In this document: in pieces, positions 1 to 7,266 of the stretch
Layout of the letters: every line of letters starts with the position of its first letter
How positions within the stretch are numbered: position 1 is the stretch's first letter
Assembly (NCBI GenBank): GCA_001821435.1
Contig: MHLP01000039.1
Coordinates: 1 to 46,232, forward strand
DNA from: Candidatus Lloydbacteria bacterium RIFCSPLOWO2_01_FULL_50_20
GTDB lineage: Bacteria; Patescibacteriota; Minisyncoccia; Phycocordibacterales; UBA6899
Length of the DNA stretch: 46,232 nucleotides
Reading direction: 5' to 3'
Position numbers and translations under genes: made by a program
The notes under the pieces: generated by a model
The model's database searches: none
What the model saw: the letters and a program-made list of their open reading frames with translations, nothing else
Told to the model about the DNA's origin: nothing

Positions 1-57
1 ACGCAGATGCGGGAGATGGGACTGCGCTGGTTCGCCTATAACATGCTGGTGATTTAG
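1..57 (+). CDS. C-terminal tail of a gene entering the window
   Basis: The first frame is open from the window edge to a TAG at 55-57 and encodes 18 residues ending WFAYNMLVI. It is probably the end of a gene that starts outside the window, but it is too short to assign. Bases 58-221 hold no gene that I can support. Confidence 0.35.
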   Translation, partial: TQMREMGLRWFAYNMLVI

Positions 58-221
58 GCGTACCTTGGTGACACGGGGTGTTTTCTACAGAGCATGGCTG
101 TCCCCGTTTCTTCCCCGCGACAGGATTGAACGCGGTGTTTTGCGACCGACGCCTTGGGATGATTGAGCGGCAATGCTCGTCTTTGCTGCTTCTTTCCTCA
201 CGGTTAAGCTAGAATTAAGTT

Positions 222-980
222 ATGTTTTTTTTGCTTTTTAATCTCAATATAATGCACGGGCGTAATCGTAAGAGTGCCCTGTGGCCGCTCGCCGTGGATC
301 GTGACGAGATAGAGCAAAATCTTAAGAATATTTGTGAGTGCGTCCACACATATAATCCTGACTTTGTTGCACTTCAAGAAATAGACAGGACATCGATATT
401 GAGCGGCGGCATTAATCAATTTGAGTTTTTGAACAAGCGACTCCGGTATCCATACCGCTTTTTTGCGCCAAGTTGCTCGATTGGAAGCCTCTTTGTCTCC
501 GGGAACACACTCTTTTCAAAATATCCACTGGTGAACTGCGAGTCGTTTCAATTCGCTCCTGCGTTCCCGACTGACCGCATGGGATTTGTCATAGCTGATG
601 CCACATTGCCCAATGGTACTCTAGTGTCGATTGCTTCGATTCATCTGGTCTATCTGGACTGGTTGCGTCTGGATTCACGCGGGCAAGAATTACTATTAGT
701 TGAGAAAGTCACAGCTGCACGGAAAGGAAACATTGTCCTTGCTGGTGATTTTAATTGTGATCTAGTGGGCAACGAACCTTCACTACGAAATTTTATTGAG
801 AAGTTAGATTTGCAAGCGTACCGTCCACTGAGTAACGACTCGGCAACATATCCGTCTTGGAACCCCATTAGGCGTATTGATTGGATTCTGGCATCGAAAA
901 ACTTAAATTTTATTTCCTATAAAACCCTTCATAACAAAATCTCCGATCATTTCGCGATACTTGCAAATCTCTCGGCTTAG
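222..980 (+). CDS. Endonuclease/exonuclease/phosphatase (EEP) family hydrolase
   Basis: This is a 252-residue metal-dependent phosphohydrolase of the DNase I-like EEP fold, which cleaves phosphodiester or phosphate bonds in nucleic acids, lipids or small molecules. The family motifs appear in order: N-terminal LFNLNIMHG, QEID with metal ligand E53, SIHL with H141, GDFNCD with D176 and N178, RIDWIL with D220, and the terminal SDH with D242/H243. All catalytic positions are therefore present. There is no signal peptide or membrane segment, so it is probably cytoplasmic. The start is placed just before the first core strand, as is usual for compact EEP proteins. It stands alone, about 75 bases before ruvX. 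The substrate cannot be told from sequence. Confidence 0.85.
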   Translation: MFFLLFNLNIMHGRNRKSALWPLAVDRDEIEQNLKNICECVHTYNPDFVALQEIDRTSILSGGINQFEFLNKRLRYPYRFFAPSCSIGSLFVSGNTLFSKYPLVNCESFQFAPAFPTDRMGFVIADATLPNGTLVSIASIHLVYLDWLRLDSRGQELLLVEKVTAARKGNIVLAGDFNCDLVGNEPSLRNFIEKLDLQAYRPLSNDSATYPSWNPIRRIDWILASKNLNFISYKTLHNKISDHFAILANLSA

Positions 981-1056
981 GCCCCGACCGATCTTCACCG
1001 ACGCTCATAGGGCAATACGCCTTGCGCCAGTGTCTTCATTGGCGTATCCTCCGTTT

Positions 1057-1473
1057 ATGAAATATCTCGCCATTGATTACGGAACGAAACGCGTCGGCAT
1101 TGCGACCTCGGATGATGGGGGAACGATGGCTTTTCCGCTGCGCGTGATCCCGAACAGCAAAAAACTCGTTGAAGATATCACGGAAATTTGCCGTCTCGAA
1201 CGTATCGGGACGATCATCATGGGGAAGTCGCATAATTTCAAAAACGAACCTAATCCGCTCATGCGCGATATTATTCCTTTTGCGGAAGCGCTGAAGAAAA
1301 AGACCGGTCTTCCCGTTCTTTTCATGACCGAGGTCTTCTCGTCACAGGAAGCGGCACGTGTGACCGGTGAGAATAGTGGAAATGACGCCTCGGCTGCTGC
1401 ACTGGTGCTCCAGAGTTACCTTGATCGCGCGAATATTTCGGGCACCAAATCTCCTGGTGAAGCGAAACTGTGA
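1057..1473 (+). CDS. ruvX: Putative pre-16S rRNA nuclease / Holliday junction resolvase RuvX (YqgF)
   Basis: A 138-residue RNase H-fold nuclease of the YqgF family, which processes the 5' end of 16S rRNA and/or resolves recombination junctions. It opens with the diagnostic IDYGTKRVGIATSD, where D7 is the first acidic catalytic residue. TEVFSSQEA carries E92 and NDASAAALVLQSYL carries D110, which completes the acidic triad. The reading frame is open further upstream, but the ATG at 1057 places the family start exactly and gives the normal length. The next gene follows after a short pyrimidine-rich repeat. Confidence 0.9.
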   Translation: MKYLAIDYGTKRVGIATSDDGGTMAFPLRVIPNSKKLVEDITEICRLERIGTIIMGKSHNFKNEPNPLMRDIIPFAEALKKKTGLPVLFMTEVFSSQEAARVTGENSGNDASAAALVLQSYLDRANISGTKSPGEAKL

Positions 1474-1487
1474 TATTCTGTATTTGT

Positions 1488-1520
1488 CTACTCGCTACTT
1501 ACTACTCCCCACCTACTCAT
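1488..1520 (+). repeat. CTACTCGCTACTTACTACT-type tract
   Basis: A low-complexity stretch of TACT/CTAC units lies between ruvX and the tRNA-binding gene. It shares TACTTACTACTCCC with 44756-44769. CTACTCGCTACTT is found as its reverse complement at about 44688-44700. The two sites are 43 kb apart, so this is a dispersed repeat and not local slippage. Confidence 0.6.
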
Positions 1521-1522
1521 TT

Positions 1523-1897
1523 ATGGCCACTATCGAAGACTTTAAGAATATTGAAATGAAGATCGGCACCATTCTTGTTGCTGAATATATCGAGGGAGCA
1601 GATAAACTGCTCCGGCTTGAGGTCGATTTCGGACCAAAGGAAAAAAGGAGCGACATGGAAGCCGAGGCGGCCATCGAGGGGGAAAGGGATATTCGTCAGA
1701 TCCTTTCGGGTATCCGCGAATATTATTCTCCGGAACAGCTGATCGGGGAACAATGTCCGTTCGTGACCAATTTGGAACCGCGTACGCTCCGCGGTCTTGT
1801 GAGCAACGGCATGATCCTTGCCGTCAAATCTCCCGATGGCGGTGCGATACTCCTTCACCCGGAGAGACCCACTGAGGCGGGCAGCATGCTTTCATAA
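1523..1897 (+). CDS. tRNA-binding OB-fold protein (CsaA / MetRS C-terminal type) with an insertion
   Basis: A 124-residue stand-alone version of the tRNA-binding domain fused to methionyl-tRNA synthetases. It starts FKNIEMKIGTILVAEYIEGADKLLRLEVD and ends in the family core ILSGIREYYSP, IGEQCPFVTNLEPRTLRG and SNGMILA. Residues about 41-54, rich in Glu, Ala and Lys, form an insertion where usual members run straight from the Gly-Glu turn into the RQI strand. The ATG at 1523 is chosen because it starts at the first conserved helix; a longer upstream frame has no homology. Its partner may be MetRS, which is not in the window, or it may act as a CsaA-like chaperone. Confidence 0.85.
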   Translation: MATIEDFKNIEMKIGTILVAEYIEGADKLLRLEVDFGPKEKRSDMEAEAAIEGERDIRQILSGIREYYSPEQLIGEQCPFVTNLEPRTLRGLVSNGMILAVKSPDGGAILLHPERPTEAGSMLS

Positions 1898-1917
1898 TAT
1901 TTTAAAAATCCCCTTTT

Positions 1918-2517
1918 ATGTTTGACATTGAAAGCATCATCACTATAACGGGGCTCGTCGGCGTCACGGCGATAGTTTTCGCCGAGTCCGGACTTTTTTT
2001 TGGTTTTTTTCTTCCTGGAGATAGTTTACTTTTTACGGCCGGTTTTCTTGCTTCTCAGGGAGTCATTCCGATCACGCCGCTGGTCATTGCGACGATCATC
2101 GCTGCGATCCTCGGCGATTCGGTCGGCTATTGGTTCGGTAGGAAAGTCGGCCCGATGATATTCACCAGACCGGATTCACGGTGGTTTTCTCAAGAGCGGC
2201 TCAATGATGCCCACGTTTTTTTTGAAAAATATGGAGCAAAGAGTCTCATCCTTGCGCGTTTTATTCCCGCAGTGCGCACGTTCACTCCGATATTGGCCGG
2301 CGTCGGAAGGATGCAATACGGAAAATTTCTCACGTATAACGTCATCGGCGGCCTGCTTTGGGGAGGGGTGCTCCCTCTCGCGGGATATTTTCTCGGGGCG
2401 AAAATTCCCGGAGCCGAGCGCTATGTCACCCTTATCATCCTTTTTATTATTTTTCTCTCCGTACTTCCTATCGCAGTTCCCTTGGCAAAACACTGGTTTG
2501 CAAAAAGGCGATCATAG
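1918..2517 (+). CDS. DedA family (VTT domain) membrane protein
   Basis: A 199-residue integral membrane protein. The VTT/SNARE-associated core is clear: FAESGLFFGFFLPGDSLLF, then GDSVGYWFGRKVG, then the basic RFIPAVRTFTPILAGVGRM motif, and a C-terminal hydrophobic helix before the KRRS end. DedA proteins are polyprenyl-phosphate or phospholipid flippases that support envelope homeostasis and the proton-motive force. The conserved acidic (E23, D35) and arginine residues needed for transport are present. It follows the tRNA-binding gene by 20 bases and may be cotranscribed. Recycling of undecaprenyl phosphate, made by UppS at 6358, is a plausible link but is inferred. Confidence 0.9.
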   Translation: MFDIESIITITGLVGVTAIVFAESGLFFGFFLPGDSLLFTAGFLASQGVIPITPLVIATIIAAILGDSVGYWFGRKVGPMIFTRPDSRWFSQERLNDAHVFFEKYGAKSLILARFIPAVRTFTPILAGVGRMQYGKFLTYNVIGGLLWGGVLPLAGYFLGAKIPGAERYVTLIILFIIFLSVLPIAVPLAKHWFAKRRS

Positions 2518-2573
2518 CACCATTTCGAGGATTGGCTTAGCATGAAAAGCAAAGTCACGTATAATGAAGAGTG

Positions 2574-3647
2574 ATGACTTCAATTTTTAATGCACCGAAG
2601 TTCCTCACAATGCCGGCGGTCGGACTCGATATCTCAGCAGATGCGCTTCGCTTCATTGAGCTTGCTCCCGCAAAAGGGCAGCTCGCTGTCGTGCGTTTTG
2701 CGACGAAGAATTTTCCGCTTGGTGTCATCGCGAACGGGCGGGTGCGAGACAAAGAAAAGTTAGCTGAGGCCATTACCGCGCTCGCAAAGGAACATCAGTT
2801 GTCGTTTGCGAACGTCGCCCTCCCTGAAGAGCAGGGTTATCTGGCGAATATGCATCTTTCGTATGTTTCACCGAAAGAGATACGTGACGCTGTCGAACTC
2901 CACCTCGAAGAGCATGTACCCATTCCCGTCGCCGATGCAATCTTTGACTATATGGTGATCGACGATGACACACATCAGCGCCAAGATACCCTCGACGTGG
3001 TCGTTTCCGTTCTTCCGCGCGCTGTTGTGGAAGAGTATCTCGAAATATTCCGGGGAACCGGCATCATTCCGAAGGCCTTTGAATTCGAGTCGCAGGCGAT
3101 GGCCAGAGCGCTTATTACGCGCGGTGATAACGGGACATTTCTTGTTGCCGATATCGGCAAAATGATCACCGACATTTTCGTGGTCGCGAACGGCGTCGTA
3201 CAGTTCTCCGCTTCATTGGATATTGGCGGATATCATGTGACACAAGCTATTGTCAAAGCGACTGGAGTTTCCTATGAAGAGGCTGAAAGTCTTAAAGTGA
3301 AATATGGTCTTGTGGGAGGAGAAAAAGAAGCATCACTGCACAAAGCGATGTATCCCGCTCTCCAAGATCTTCGCGCCCGCCTCATCCGCCATTATTCGTA
3401 TTGGCAAACGCATCATGGCGAAAAAGTGGGAGGAAATATCGAATGTATCTATCTGACGGGCGGCGGCGCGAACCTGAAAGGCATTGAGGAATATCTGTCG
3501 GCAGAGATAGACATCAAAGTGATCATTGCGAACCCCTGGGTGAATGTCTGCTCGTTCAATGACGTTATTCCGCCGCTGAAGCTTCATGAATCGCACGGAT
3601 TCAGCGCGTCAATAGGACTTGCACTTCGTAATACATTCACGAACTGA
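2574..3647 (+). CDS. pilM: Type IV pilus assembly protein PilM
   Basis: A 357-residue actin-like ATPase that forms the cytoplasmic ring of the type IV pilus or competence machine. Visible actin-fold elements are VGLDISADALRFIEL (phosphate 1), LVADIGKMITDIFVVANGVV (phosphate 2) and IYLTGGGANLKGIEEYL (adenosine). The ATG at 2574 directly follows a GTG that could also serve. It leads an operon with the pilN and pilO genes; the next gene starts 7 bases after its stop. PilM normally binds the N-terminal tail of PilN, and that tail (VNLLSPSEKK) is present in the next gene. Confidence 0.9.
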   Translation: MTSIFNAPKFLTMPAVGLDISADALRFIELAPAKGQLAVVRFATKNFPLGVIANGRVRDKEKLAEAITALAKEHQLSFANVALPEEQGYLANMHLSYVSPKEIRDAVELHLEEHVPIPVADAIFDYMVIDDDTHQRQDTLDVVVSVLPRAVVEEYLEIFRGTGIIPKAFEFESQAMARALITRGDNGTFLVADIGKMITDIFVVANGVVQFSASLDIGGYHVTQAIVKATGVSYEEAESLKVKYGLVGGEKEASLHKAMYPALQDLRARLIRHYSYWQTHHGEKVGGNIECIYLTGGGANLKGIEEYLSAEIDIKVIIANPWVNVCSFNDVIPPLKLHESHGFSASIGLALRNTFTN

Positions 3648-3654
3648 AATTTTT

Positions 3655-4191
3655 ATGGTCAACCTGCTTTCCCCATCTGAAAAAAAAGAGCTGCTCCGTG
3701 AACATTGGCTGCGTTTCGGTATCATTGTGCTTTGCGCGCTTTTTTTGCTCGAGATATTAAGCGTAGTATATTTTACCCCCGCCTACTATACGCTTTATCT
3801 GAGCACAAAGGGATTGGAGCAGAATCTTTCCGATCTGCGTTCCATCACTCCGGAGGGCGCGAAAGAAGCCGAAGCGGATCTTGCTTTGATCAAACAGCAG
3901 ATGGCGCTGCTTAAGATCACCGAAGGGGTTGTCGATGTTCCCCCTTCAGTACTTCTCCAGGAGATCATTCTTCAAAAACCGCTTGGGATCGATATCGCTT
4001 CGTTCTCATACGTGCGCACGGCAAGTGCCGTCAATATGCAGATCTCCGGTGTCGCACTGACGCAGGAGGATATCTTCGCCTTTCGGAGGAATGTCAAGGC
4101 GAACCCGCGCGTGCTTGATTTTAAATATGGAGGCAATTATGTCACGCTGAAAAATGACATTAGTTTTACCGCGACGATCACCTTTAAATGA
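3655..4191 (+). CDS. pilN: PilN-like type IV pilus inner-membrane protein
   Basis: A 178-residue bitopic membrane protein. A short cytoplasmic tail containing VNLLSPSEKK matches the NLLP-type PilM-binding motif. One membrane helix follows (about residues 20-40), then a coiled-coil stretch (LEQNLSDLRSIT..AEADLALIKQQM) and a C-terminal ferredoxin-like domain. This order is that of PilN. Its stop overlaps the next start in ATGA, which indicates translational coupling. The sequence itself is weakly conserved, so the name rests on architecture and position after pilM. Confidence 0.8.
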   Translation: MVNLLSPSEKKELLREHWLRFGIIVLCALFLLEILSVVYFTPAYYTLYLSTKGLEQNLSDLRSITPEGAKEAEADLALIKQQMALLKITEGVVDVPPSVLLQEIILQKPLGIDIASFSYVRTASAVNMQISGVALTQEDIFAFRRNVKANPRVLDFKYGGNYVTLKNDISFTATITFK

Positions 4192-4724
4192 CCATGAAAC
4201 GCCTGATCAACATTATTATTGCGCTTTCCGTACTCAATCTTGTCGGGCTTGGCATTTTTTGGTTCGAGTATTCGACGATCCAGACAAAAAGGGGAGAAGA
4301 AACCCGGTTGCGCAAGGAGATCGCGGATGAAAGAGAGAAGGGAATAGAATTTACTGCTACGCAGAAAGTGGTCACACAGGCGCAAAAAGAAAGCGGTGCA
4401 CTTCAGAAATATTTTTACGACCCTGCCGAGGAAAGCCAGGTCGAGTTTGTGGCAGCAATAGAAGCACTCGGCAGCTCAACGTCGCACGCGCTTGTGGAAA
4501 CAAAGTCGCTTGATCTTATCGGCGGAGCTCTGCCCGGTTTTCGGGGAGAATTTATCATTAAAGGCACGTGGAGCGAACTCTTTCACTTTTTGCGTCTTAT
4601 CGAAACGTTTCCTGCGCATGTGGTCGTCAACCGCTTTAGCGTGAGCGCCCCCGATAAAACCAGCACCCTTTCTTCGTGGACGGGTGGCATAAACATCGAT
4701 CTGGTCGGCTTAAAGAACCCTTAG
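4188..4724 (+). CDS. pilO: PilO-like type IV pilus inner-membrane protein
   Basis: A 178-residue bitopic protein. It has an N-terminal membrane helix (about residues 5-25, IIIALSVLNLVGLGIFWF), a charged coiled coil (RGEETRLRKEIADEREKG) and a C-terminal alpha/beta domain containing GTWSELFHFLRLIETFP, a segment typical of PilO. PilO pairs with PilN in the inner-membrane alignment complex of type IV pili. Its start overlaps the pilN stop. Assignment rests on domain order and operon position. Confidence 0.8.
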   Translation: MTMKRLINIIIALSVLNLVGLGIFWFEYSTIQTKRGEETRLRKEIADEREKGIEFTATQKVVTQAQKESGALQKYFYDPAEESQVEFVAAIEALGSSTSHALVETKSLDLIGGALPGFRGEFIIKGTWSELFHFLRLIETFPAHVVVNRFSVSAPDKTSTLSSWTGGINIDLVGLKNP

Positions 4725-4727
4725 CAT

Positions 4728-5111
4728 ATGGAAAAAATACTCGGTAAAATTTCGTTTTCTTTTCTCGGTCCGTTGGTTCGCCGCTTCACATCGGGGCAGA
4801 TGAATGACAACATGCTGTGGCGCAGTGTCATCGGCTGCACGATTTTTGCTGCCATCATTATCGGGTTTCTCGCCTGGCTTTCTTTTGGTGAAGTGACCAC
4901 TGAGCCCACAGTTTCACCGTTAATCAGGAAAAATAAAGCAGTGCTTTCGATAGAGGAGCTTCGCGGGGTGATCGATTTCTATCGGAAAAAAGAAGAAGAG
5001 TTTACGGCTCTGCATTCGATTTCTCCGCGTGCTCCCCAATTACATAAAGGAAGCGGGGTGAGCATCCCCCTGAATTCGGTTGAGACATCAGAAGAAGAGC
5101 TGCCGCTTTGA
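4728..5111 (+). CDS. Small single-pass membrane protein of the pilus operon
   Basis: A 127-residue protein starting 3 bases after the pilO stop. It has a cytoplasmic N-terminus, one membrane helix at about residues 36-54 (CTIFAAIIIGFLAWLSF) and a soluble C-terminus with an E/K-rich helix and a disordered acidic tail. I do not recognise a family. In better-known pilus operons this slot is held by the lipoprotein PilP, but there is no lipobox here. A role in pilus assembly is inferred from position only. Confidence 0.75.
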   Translation: MEKILGKISFSFLGPLVRRFTSGQMNDNMLWRSVIGCTIFAAIIIGFLAWLSFGEVTTEPTVSPLIRKNKAVLSIEELRGVIDFYRKKEEEFTALHSISPRAPQLHKGSGVSIPLNSVETSEEELPL

Positions 5112-5163
5112 TTTTCCAATCGGGTCCGCTTGCTTCCCTGTGCGATCTCTCTCTTTGACCAGA

Positions 5164-5235
5164 TGCCCCCGCCAAGAATCGAACTTGGATCCGAAGCTTA
5201 GAAGGCTTCTGTTTTATCCATTAAACTACGGGGAC
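5164..5235 (-). tRNA. tRNA-Arg(TCT)
   Basis: A full cloverleaf is visible on the minus strand. The 7-bp acceptor is GTCCCCG/CGGGGGC with one G-U pair, the D stem is GTTT/AAAC, the anticodon stem is GAAGC/GCTTC with loop CTTCTAA, and the T arm contains TTCGATT. The anticodon TCT reads AGA/AGG. The discriminator is A and CCA is not encoded. Confidence 0.93.
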
Positions 5236-5312
5236 AGTATCATCACCTTAGCGTAAAAAATTGCGTATGTCGATAATTTGTTTTATTGTTTGTTGATCGC
5301 GCGATGAGCTCC

Positions 5313-5387
5313 CCCCGTAGCAAAGAAGACTTGCTACGGGGTAAGTAGTTGGCACCCGCCCGAACGACGAACATCGTTCAGTCGGGC
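5313..5387. repeat. Two adjacent hairpins between convergent tRNA genes
   Basis: The first is a perfect 11-bp inverted repeat, CCCCGTAGCAA with TTGCTACGGGG, around a 7-base loop (5313-5341). The second (5358-5387) has GCCCGA/TCGGGC enclosing AACGA/TCGTT. Neither has a T-run, so they are not classical terminators. Confidence 0.6.
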
Positions 5388-5425
5388 TGGGAGTAACTGC
5401 TTTATTCACCCGCCCACTTTTTCAC

Positions 5426-5501
5426 GCATCCTTAGCTCAGTTGGTAGAGCAGCGCTTTTACACAGCGAAGGTCGCAGGTTCGAATCCTGCAGGATGCACC
5501 A
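5426..5501 (+). tRNA. tRNA-Val(TAC)
   Basis: The acceptor GCATCCT pairs with AGGATGC, the D stem is GCTC/GAGC, and the anticodon loop TTTACAC carries TAC, which reads GTA. The T arm is GCAGG-TTCGAAT-CCTGC. The discriminator A is followed by an encoded CCA at 5499-5501. One mismatch sits at the outer anticodon stem pair. Confidence 0.92.
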
Positions 5502-5624
5502 CTTCGCTCCCTTGTCTGACTCGGGAGCTACGCGGTGCAAGCACAAAAAATCAATGGCTTGTAACATTTTGATAAATAAAGCGAAGTGGCCCCGCGAAGC
5601 TTTAGCGTAGTGGGGCAAAACAAT

Positions 5625-5864
5625 ATGCATTATTGCTATATCCTGCAAAGTCTTAAAGATAAAAGTTTCTACGTCGGATCAACTTCTGATCTTAAAGAAA
5701 GATTTAGGGAACACAACAATAAAGAGGCTAAATATTCTACAAGCAAAGTCCCGTTTAAAATAGTGTGGTATGGGGCATTTGAAAATAAATCTAAGGCTCA
5801 AAAATTTGAGAAATATTTGAAAGCAAGTTCAGGATTCGCGTTCAGAAACAAGAGATTAGTTTAA
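5625..5864 (+). CDS. GIY-YIG domain endonuclease-like protein
   Basis: A 79-residue protein consisting of a single GIY-YIG domain: YCYILQSLKDKSFYVGSTSDLKERFREHN, where YIL and YVG are the signature tripeptides and R24/H28 follow at the usual spacing. C-terminal KFEKYLKASSG matches the UPF0213/YhbQ-type end. Such small proteins occur in many copies in CPR genomes; whether they cut DNA in vivo is unknown. The ATG at 5625 begins immediately before the first core strand. It lies downstream of tRNA-Val, separated by a GC-rich hairpin stretch. Confidence 0.85.
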   Translation: MHYCYILQSLKDKSFYVGSTSDLKERFREHNNKEAKYSTSKVPFKIVWYGAFENKSKAQKFEKYLKASSGFAFRNKRLV

Positions 5865-5901
5865 TCGCCGTTTCTATTTCAGAAATCCTTGCCCGTCCGT
5901 A

Positions 5902-5919
5902 GTCCCGCCAAGGCGGGAC
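5902..5919. repeat. GTCCCGCC-AA-GGCGGGAC inverted repeat
   Basis: A perfect 8-bp hairpin with a 2-base spacer lies in the gap between the GIY-YIG and acylphosphatase genes. It is followed by GAAGGAGG and no T-run. The gap 5865-6079 holds no gene that I can support. Confidence 0.5.
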
Positions 5920-6079
5920 GAAGGAGGGTCGGAGGTTCTAACATCGTCTATAAAAGTGCATACTCAATTGTGCGGACTGATCACGGAAGAGCGGGACACG
6001 GATAAACTATAAAAAGTGTATATCATTTTTTCTGAACTGTCAATAATTACCATGCCTCTTCTTCGCATACAATTGGGTC

Positions 6080-6355
6080 ATGAAAAAACGCATTGAATGT
6101 AGCGTATCAGGGCGCGTACAAATGGTCATGTACCGCGATTTTGCGGCACGCAGGGCACGCAGCTCCGACCTGGTCGGCGAGGTAGAGAATAAAGCAGACG
6201 GGACAGTCTTTGTGGTTGCTGAGGGTGAAGAGGAAAAGCTCAAGGCATATATCGAAGAACTCAAAAAGGGTCCTCTTTTGGCGCATGTCAATCATGTGGA
6301 TGTCACGTGGGGTATGCCGGGAGGAGAATTCAAAGATTTTACGCTACTCTATTGA
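6080..6355 (+). CDS. acyP: Acylphosphatase
   Basis: A 91-residue alpha/beta protein that hydrolyses acyl phosphates such as carbamoyl phosphate and 1,3-bisphosphoglycerate. It has the signature SGRVQMVMYRDFA with the substrate-binding Arg (R19), and VENKADGTVFVVAEGEEE. The usual VQGV is VQMV here, and the catalytic Asn position of the VxNxxDG motif is retained as VENKADG. The length is normal. The uppS start lies 2 bases after its stop, so the pair is cotranscribed. Confidence 0.92.
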   Translation: MKKRIECSVSGRVQMVMYRDFAARRARSSDLVGEVENKADGTVFVVAEGEEEKLKAYIEELKKGPLLAHVNHVDVTWGMPGGEFKDFTLLY

Positions 6356-6357
6356 AC

Positions 6358-7044
6358 ATGAACGACCGCAAAATACCCCGATCGATAGGCATCATCATGG
6401 ACGGTAATCGCCGGTGGGCGAAAATGAACGGGCTGCCGTCTTTGGAGGGGCATCGGAGAGGATACGAAAAATTACGCGAAGTAACGAAGTGGTGCAAAGA
6501 GAACGGAGTGAAAAATTTGATCGTCTACGCATTTTCCTCGGAAAATTGGAACAGGGCCAAAGAAGAAGTCGGCTACCTCATGAACCTTTTCCGCGAAGTG
6601 ATCGGGCGCATGACCGAAGAAGCACTTGAAGATGATACGCGGCTTCTTTTCCTCGGTGAGCGGCATCGGTTTGATGCGGACATTCTCCGTGCGATCGGGA
6701 ATGCGGAAGAAAAGACGCGTTTGTGCGCTTCGTTTACGTTTGGCATCGCGCTTTCCTACGGCGGACGTGCGGAGATCATTGATGCGATCCATCGTATCCC
6801 GAAGGAGAAACTTTCCTCACTCACCGAGGAAGAGTTTTCCCGCCTTCTCTGGACGAAGGATATTCCCGATCCGGATATTATCATCCGCACCAGCGGGGAA
6901 CAGCGGCTCTCGGGATTTCTTCCGTGGCAGGGAGTGTATAGCGAGCTTTTTTTTGTAGAAACCAAATGGCCGGCCCTTACGCGCAAAGAGTTTGACCGTA
7001 TCCTCGGAGAATATGCCGAGCGAGAACGGCGGTGTGGAAAGTAA
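6358..7044 (+). CDS. uppS: Isoprenyl transferase (undecaprenyl-diphosphate synthase)
   Basis: A 228-residue cis-prenyltransferase that makes the C55 lipid carrier for cell-wall and glycan synthesis. Conserved regions appear in order: SIGIIMDGNRRWAK with the catalytic Asp in MDGN, GHRRGYE, YAFSSENWNR, SYGGRAEI, and the substrate-binding IIRTSGEQRLSGFLPWQ followed by SELFF. The ATG at 6358 is chosen because it starts just before the first core strand; a longer frame reads into acyP. A promoter and an RNA gene follow. Confidence 0.95.
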   Translation: MNDRKIPRSIGIIMDGNRRWAKMNGLPSLEGHRRGYEKLREVTKWCKENGVKNLIVYAFSSENWNRAKEEVGYLMNLFREVIGRMTEEALEDDTRLLFLGERHRFDADILRAIGNAEEKTRLCASFTFGIALSYGGRAEIIDAIHRIPKEKLSSLTEEEFSRLLWTKDIPDPDIIIRTSGEQRLSGFLPWQGVYSELFFVETKWPALTRKEFDRILGEYAERERRCGK

Positions 7045-7065
7045 AAAACAAAGAACGGTATTGGG

Positions 7066-7112
7066 TTGCAAGAAAAAATCAGTTGAGTTATGATGATTTT
7101 GCTTGCTAAAAT
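7066..7112 (+). promoter_or_regulatory. Two overlapping sigma-70-type promoters before the 7.1-kb RNA
   Basis: TTGCAA (7066) is 17 bases from TATGAT (7089-7094), and TTGAGT (7083) is 18 bases from TAAAAT (7107-7112). The second would start transcription at about 7119, just at the first stem of the RNA below. Confidence 0.6.
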
Positions 7113-7118
7113 CCCCGG

Positions 7119-7262
7119 TATGGTGGCGTGAGAACGGGAGTCGGCTTCCAAAGGAGGAAGCGAGAGGGTCTGGTCCGACCCAAACCGAAAGGCGATGTTG
7201 GGCGAGTGAAATCCCTATGGGGAGGCGTTGTGGAAACCACCAAGGTGCACAGCGCTTTTTAT
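7119..7262 (+). ncRNA. Candidate structured RNA, family not recognised
   Basis: About 140 bases with no open frame between uppS and the pseudouridine synthase gene. Stems visible by eye are a possible closing stem GGTGG (7122) with CCACC (7237), GCTTCC/GGAAGC, GGGTC/GACCC, CCCAA/TTGGG enclosing CC-GAAA-GG, and TCCC/GGGA. It begins where the second promoter would start and ends in GGTGC-ACA-GCGCT followed by TTTTTATTTTT, a weak terminator-like end. I compared it mentally with SRP RNA, RNase P RNA, tmRNA, 6S RNA and common riboswitches and found none of their conserved cores. It could be a free small RNA or the leader of the next gene. Confidence 0.45.
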
Positions 7263-7266
7263 TTTT

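Noticed and set aside
5313-5387. CRISPR array or tandem repeat between tRNAs
   Set aside because: There are only two unlike hairpins and no repeated spacing. I saw no CRISPR-like regular repeats anywhere in the window.
7119-7262. SRP RNA, RNase P RNA, tmRNA, or guanidine riboswitch
   Set aside because: A CTGGTCCGA string recalls the guanidine riboswitch, but the other conserved parts are missing; the cores of the other RNAs are absent as well.
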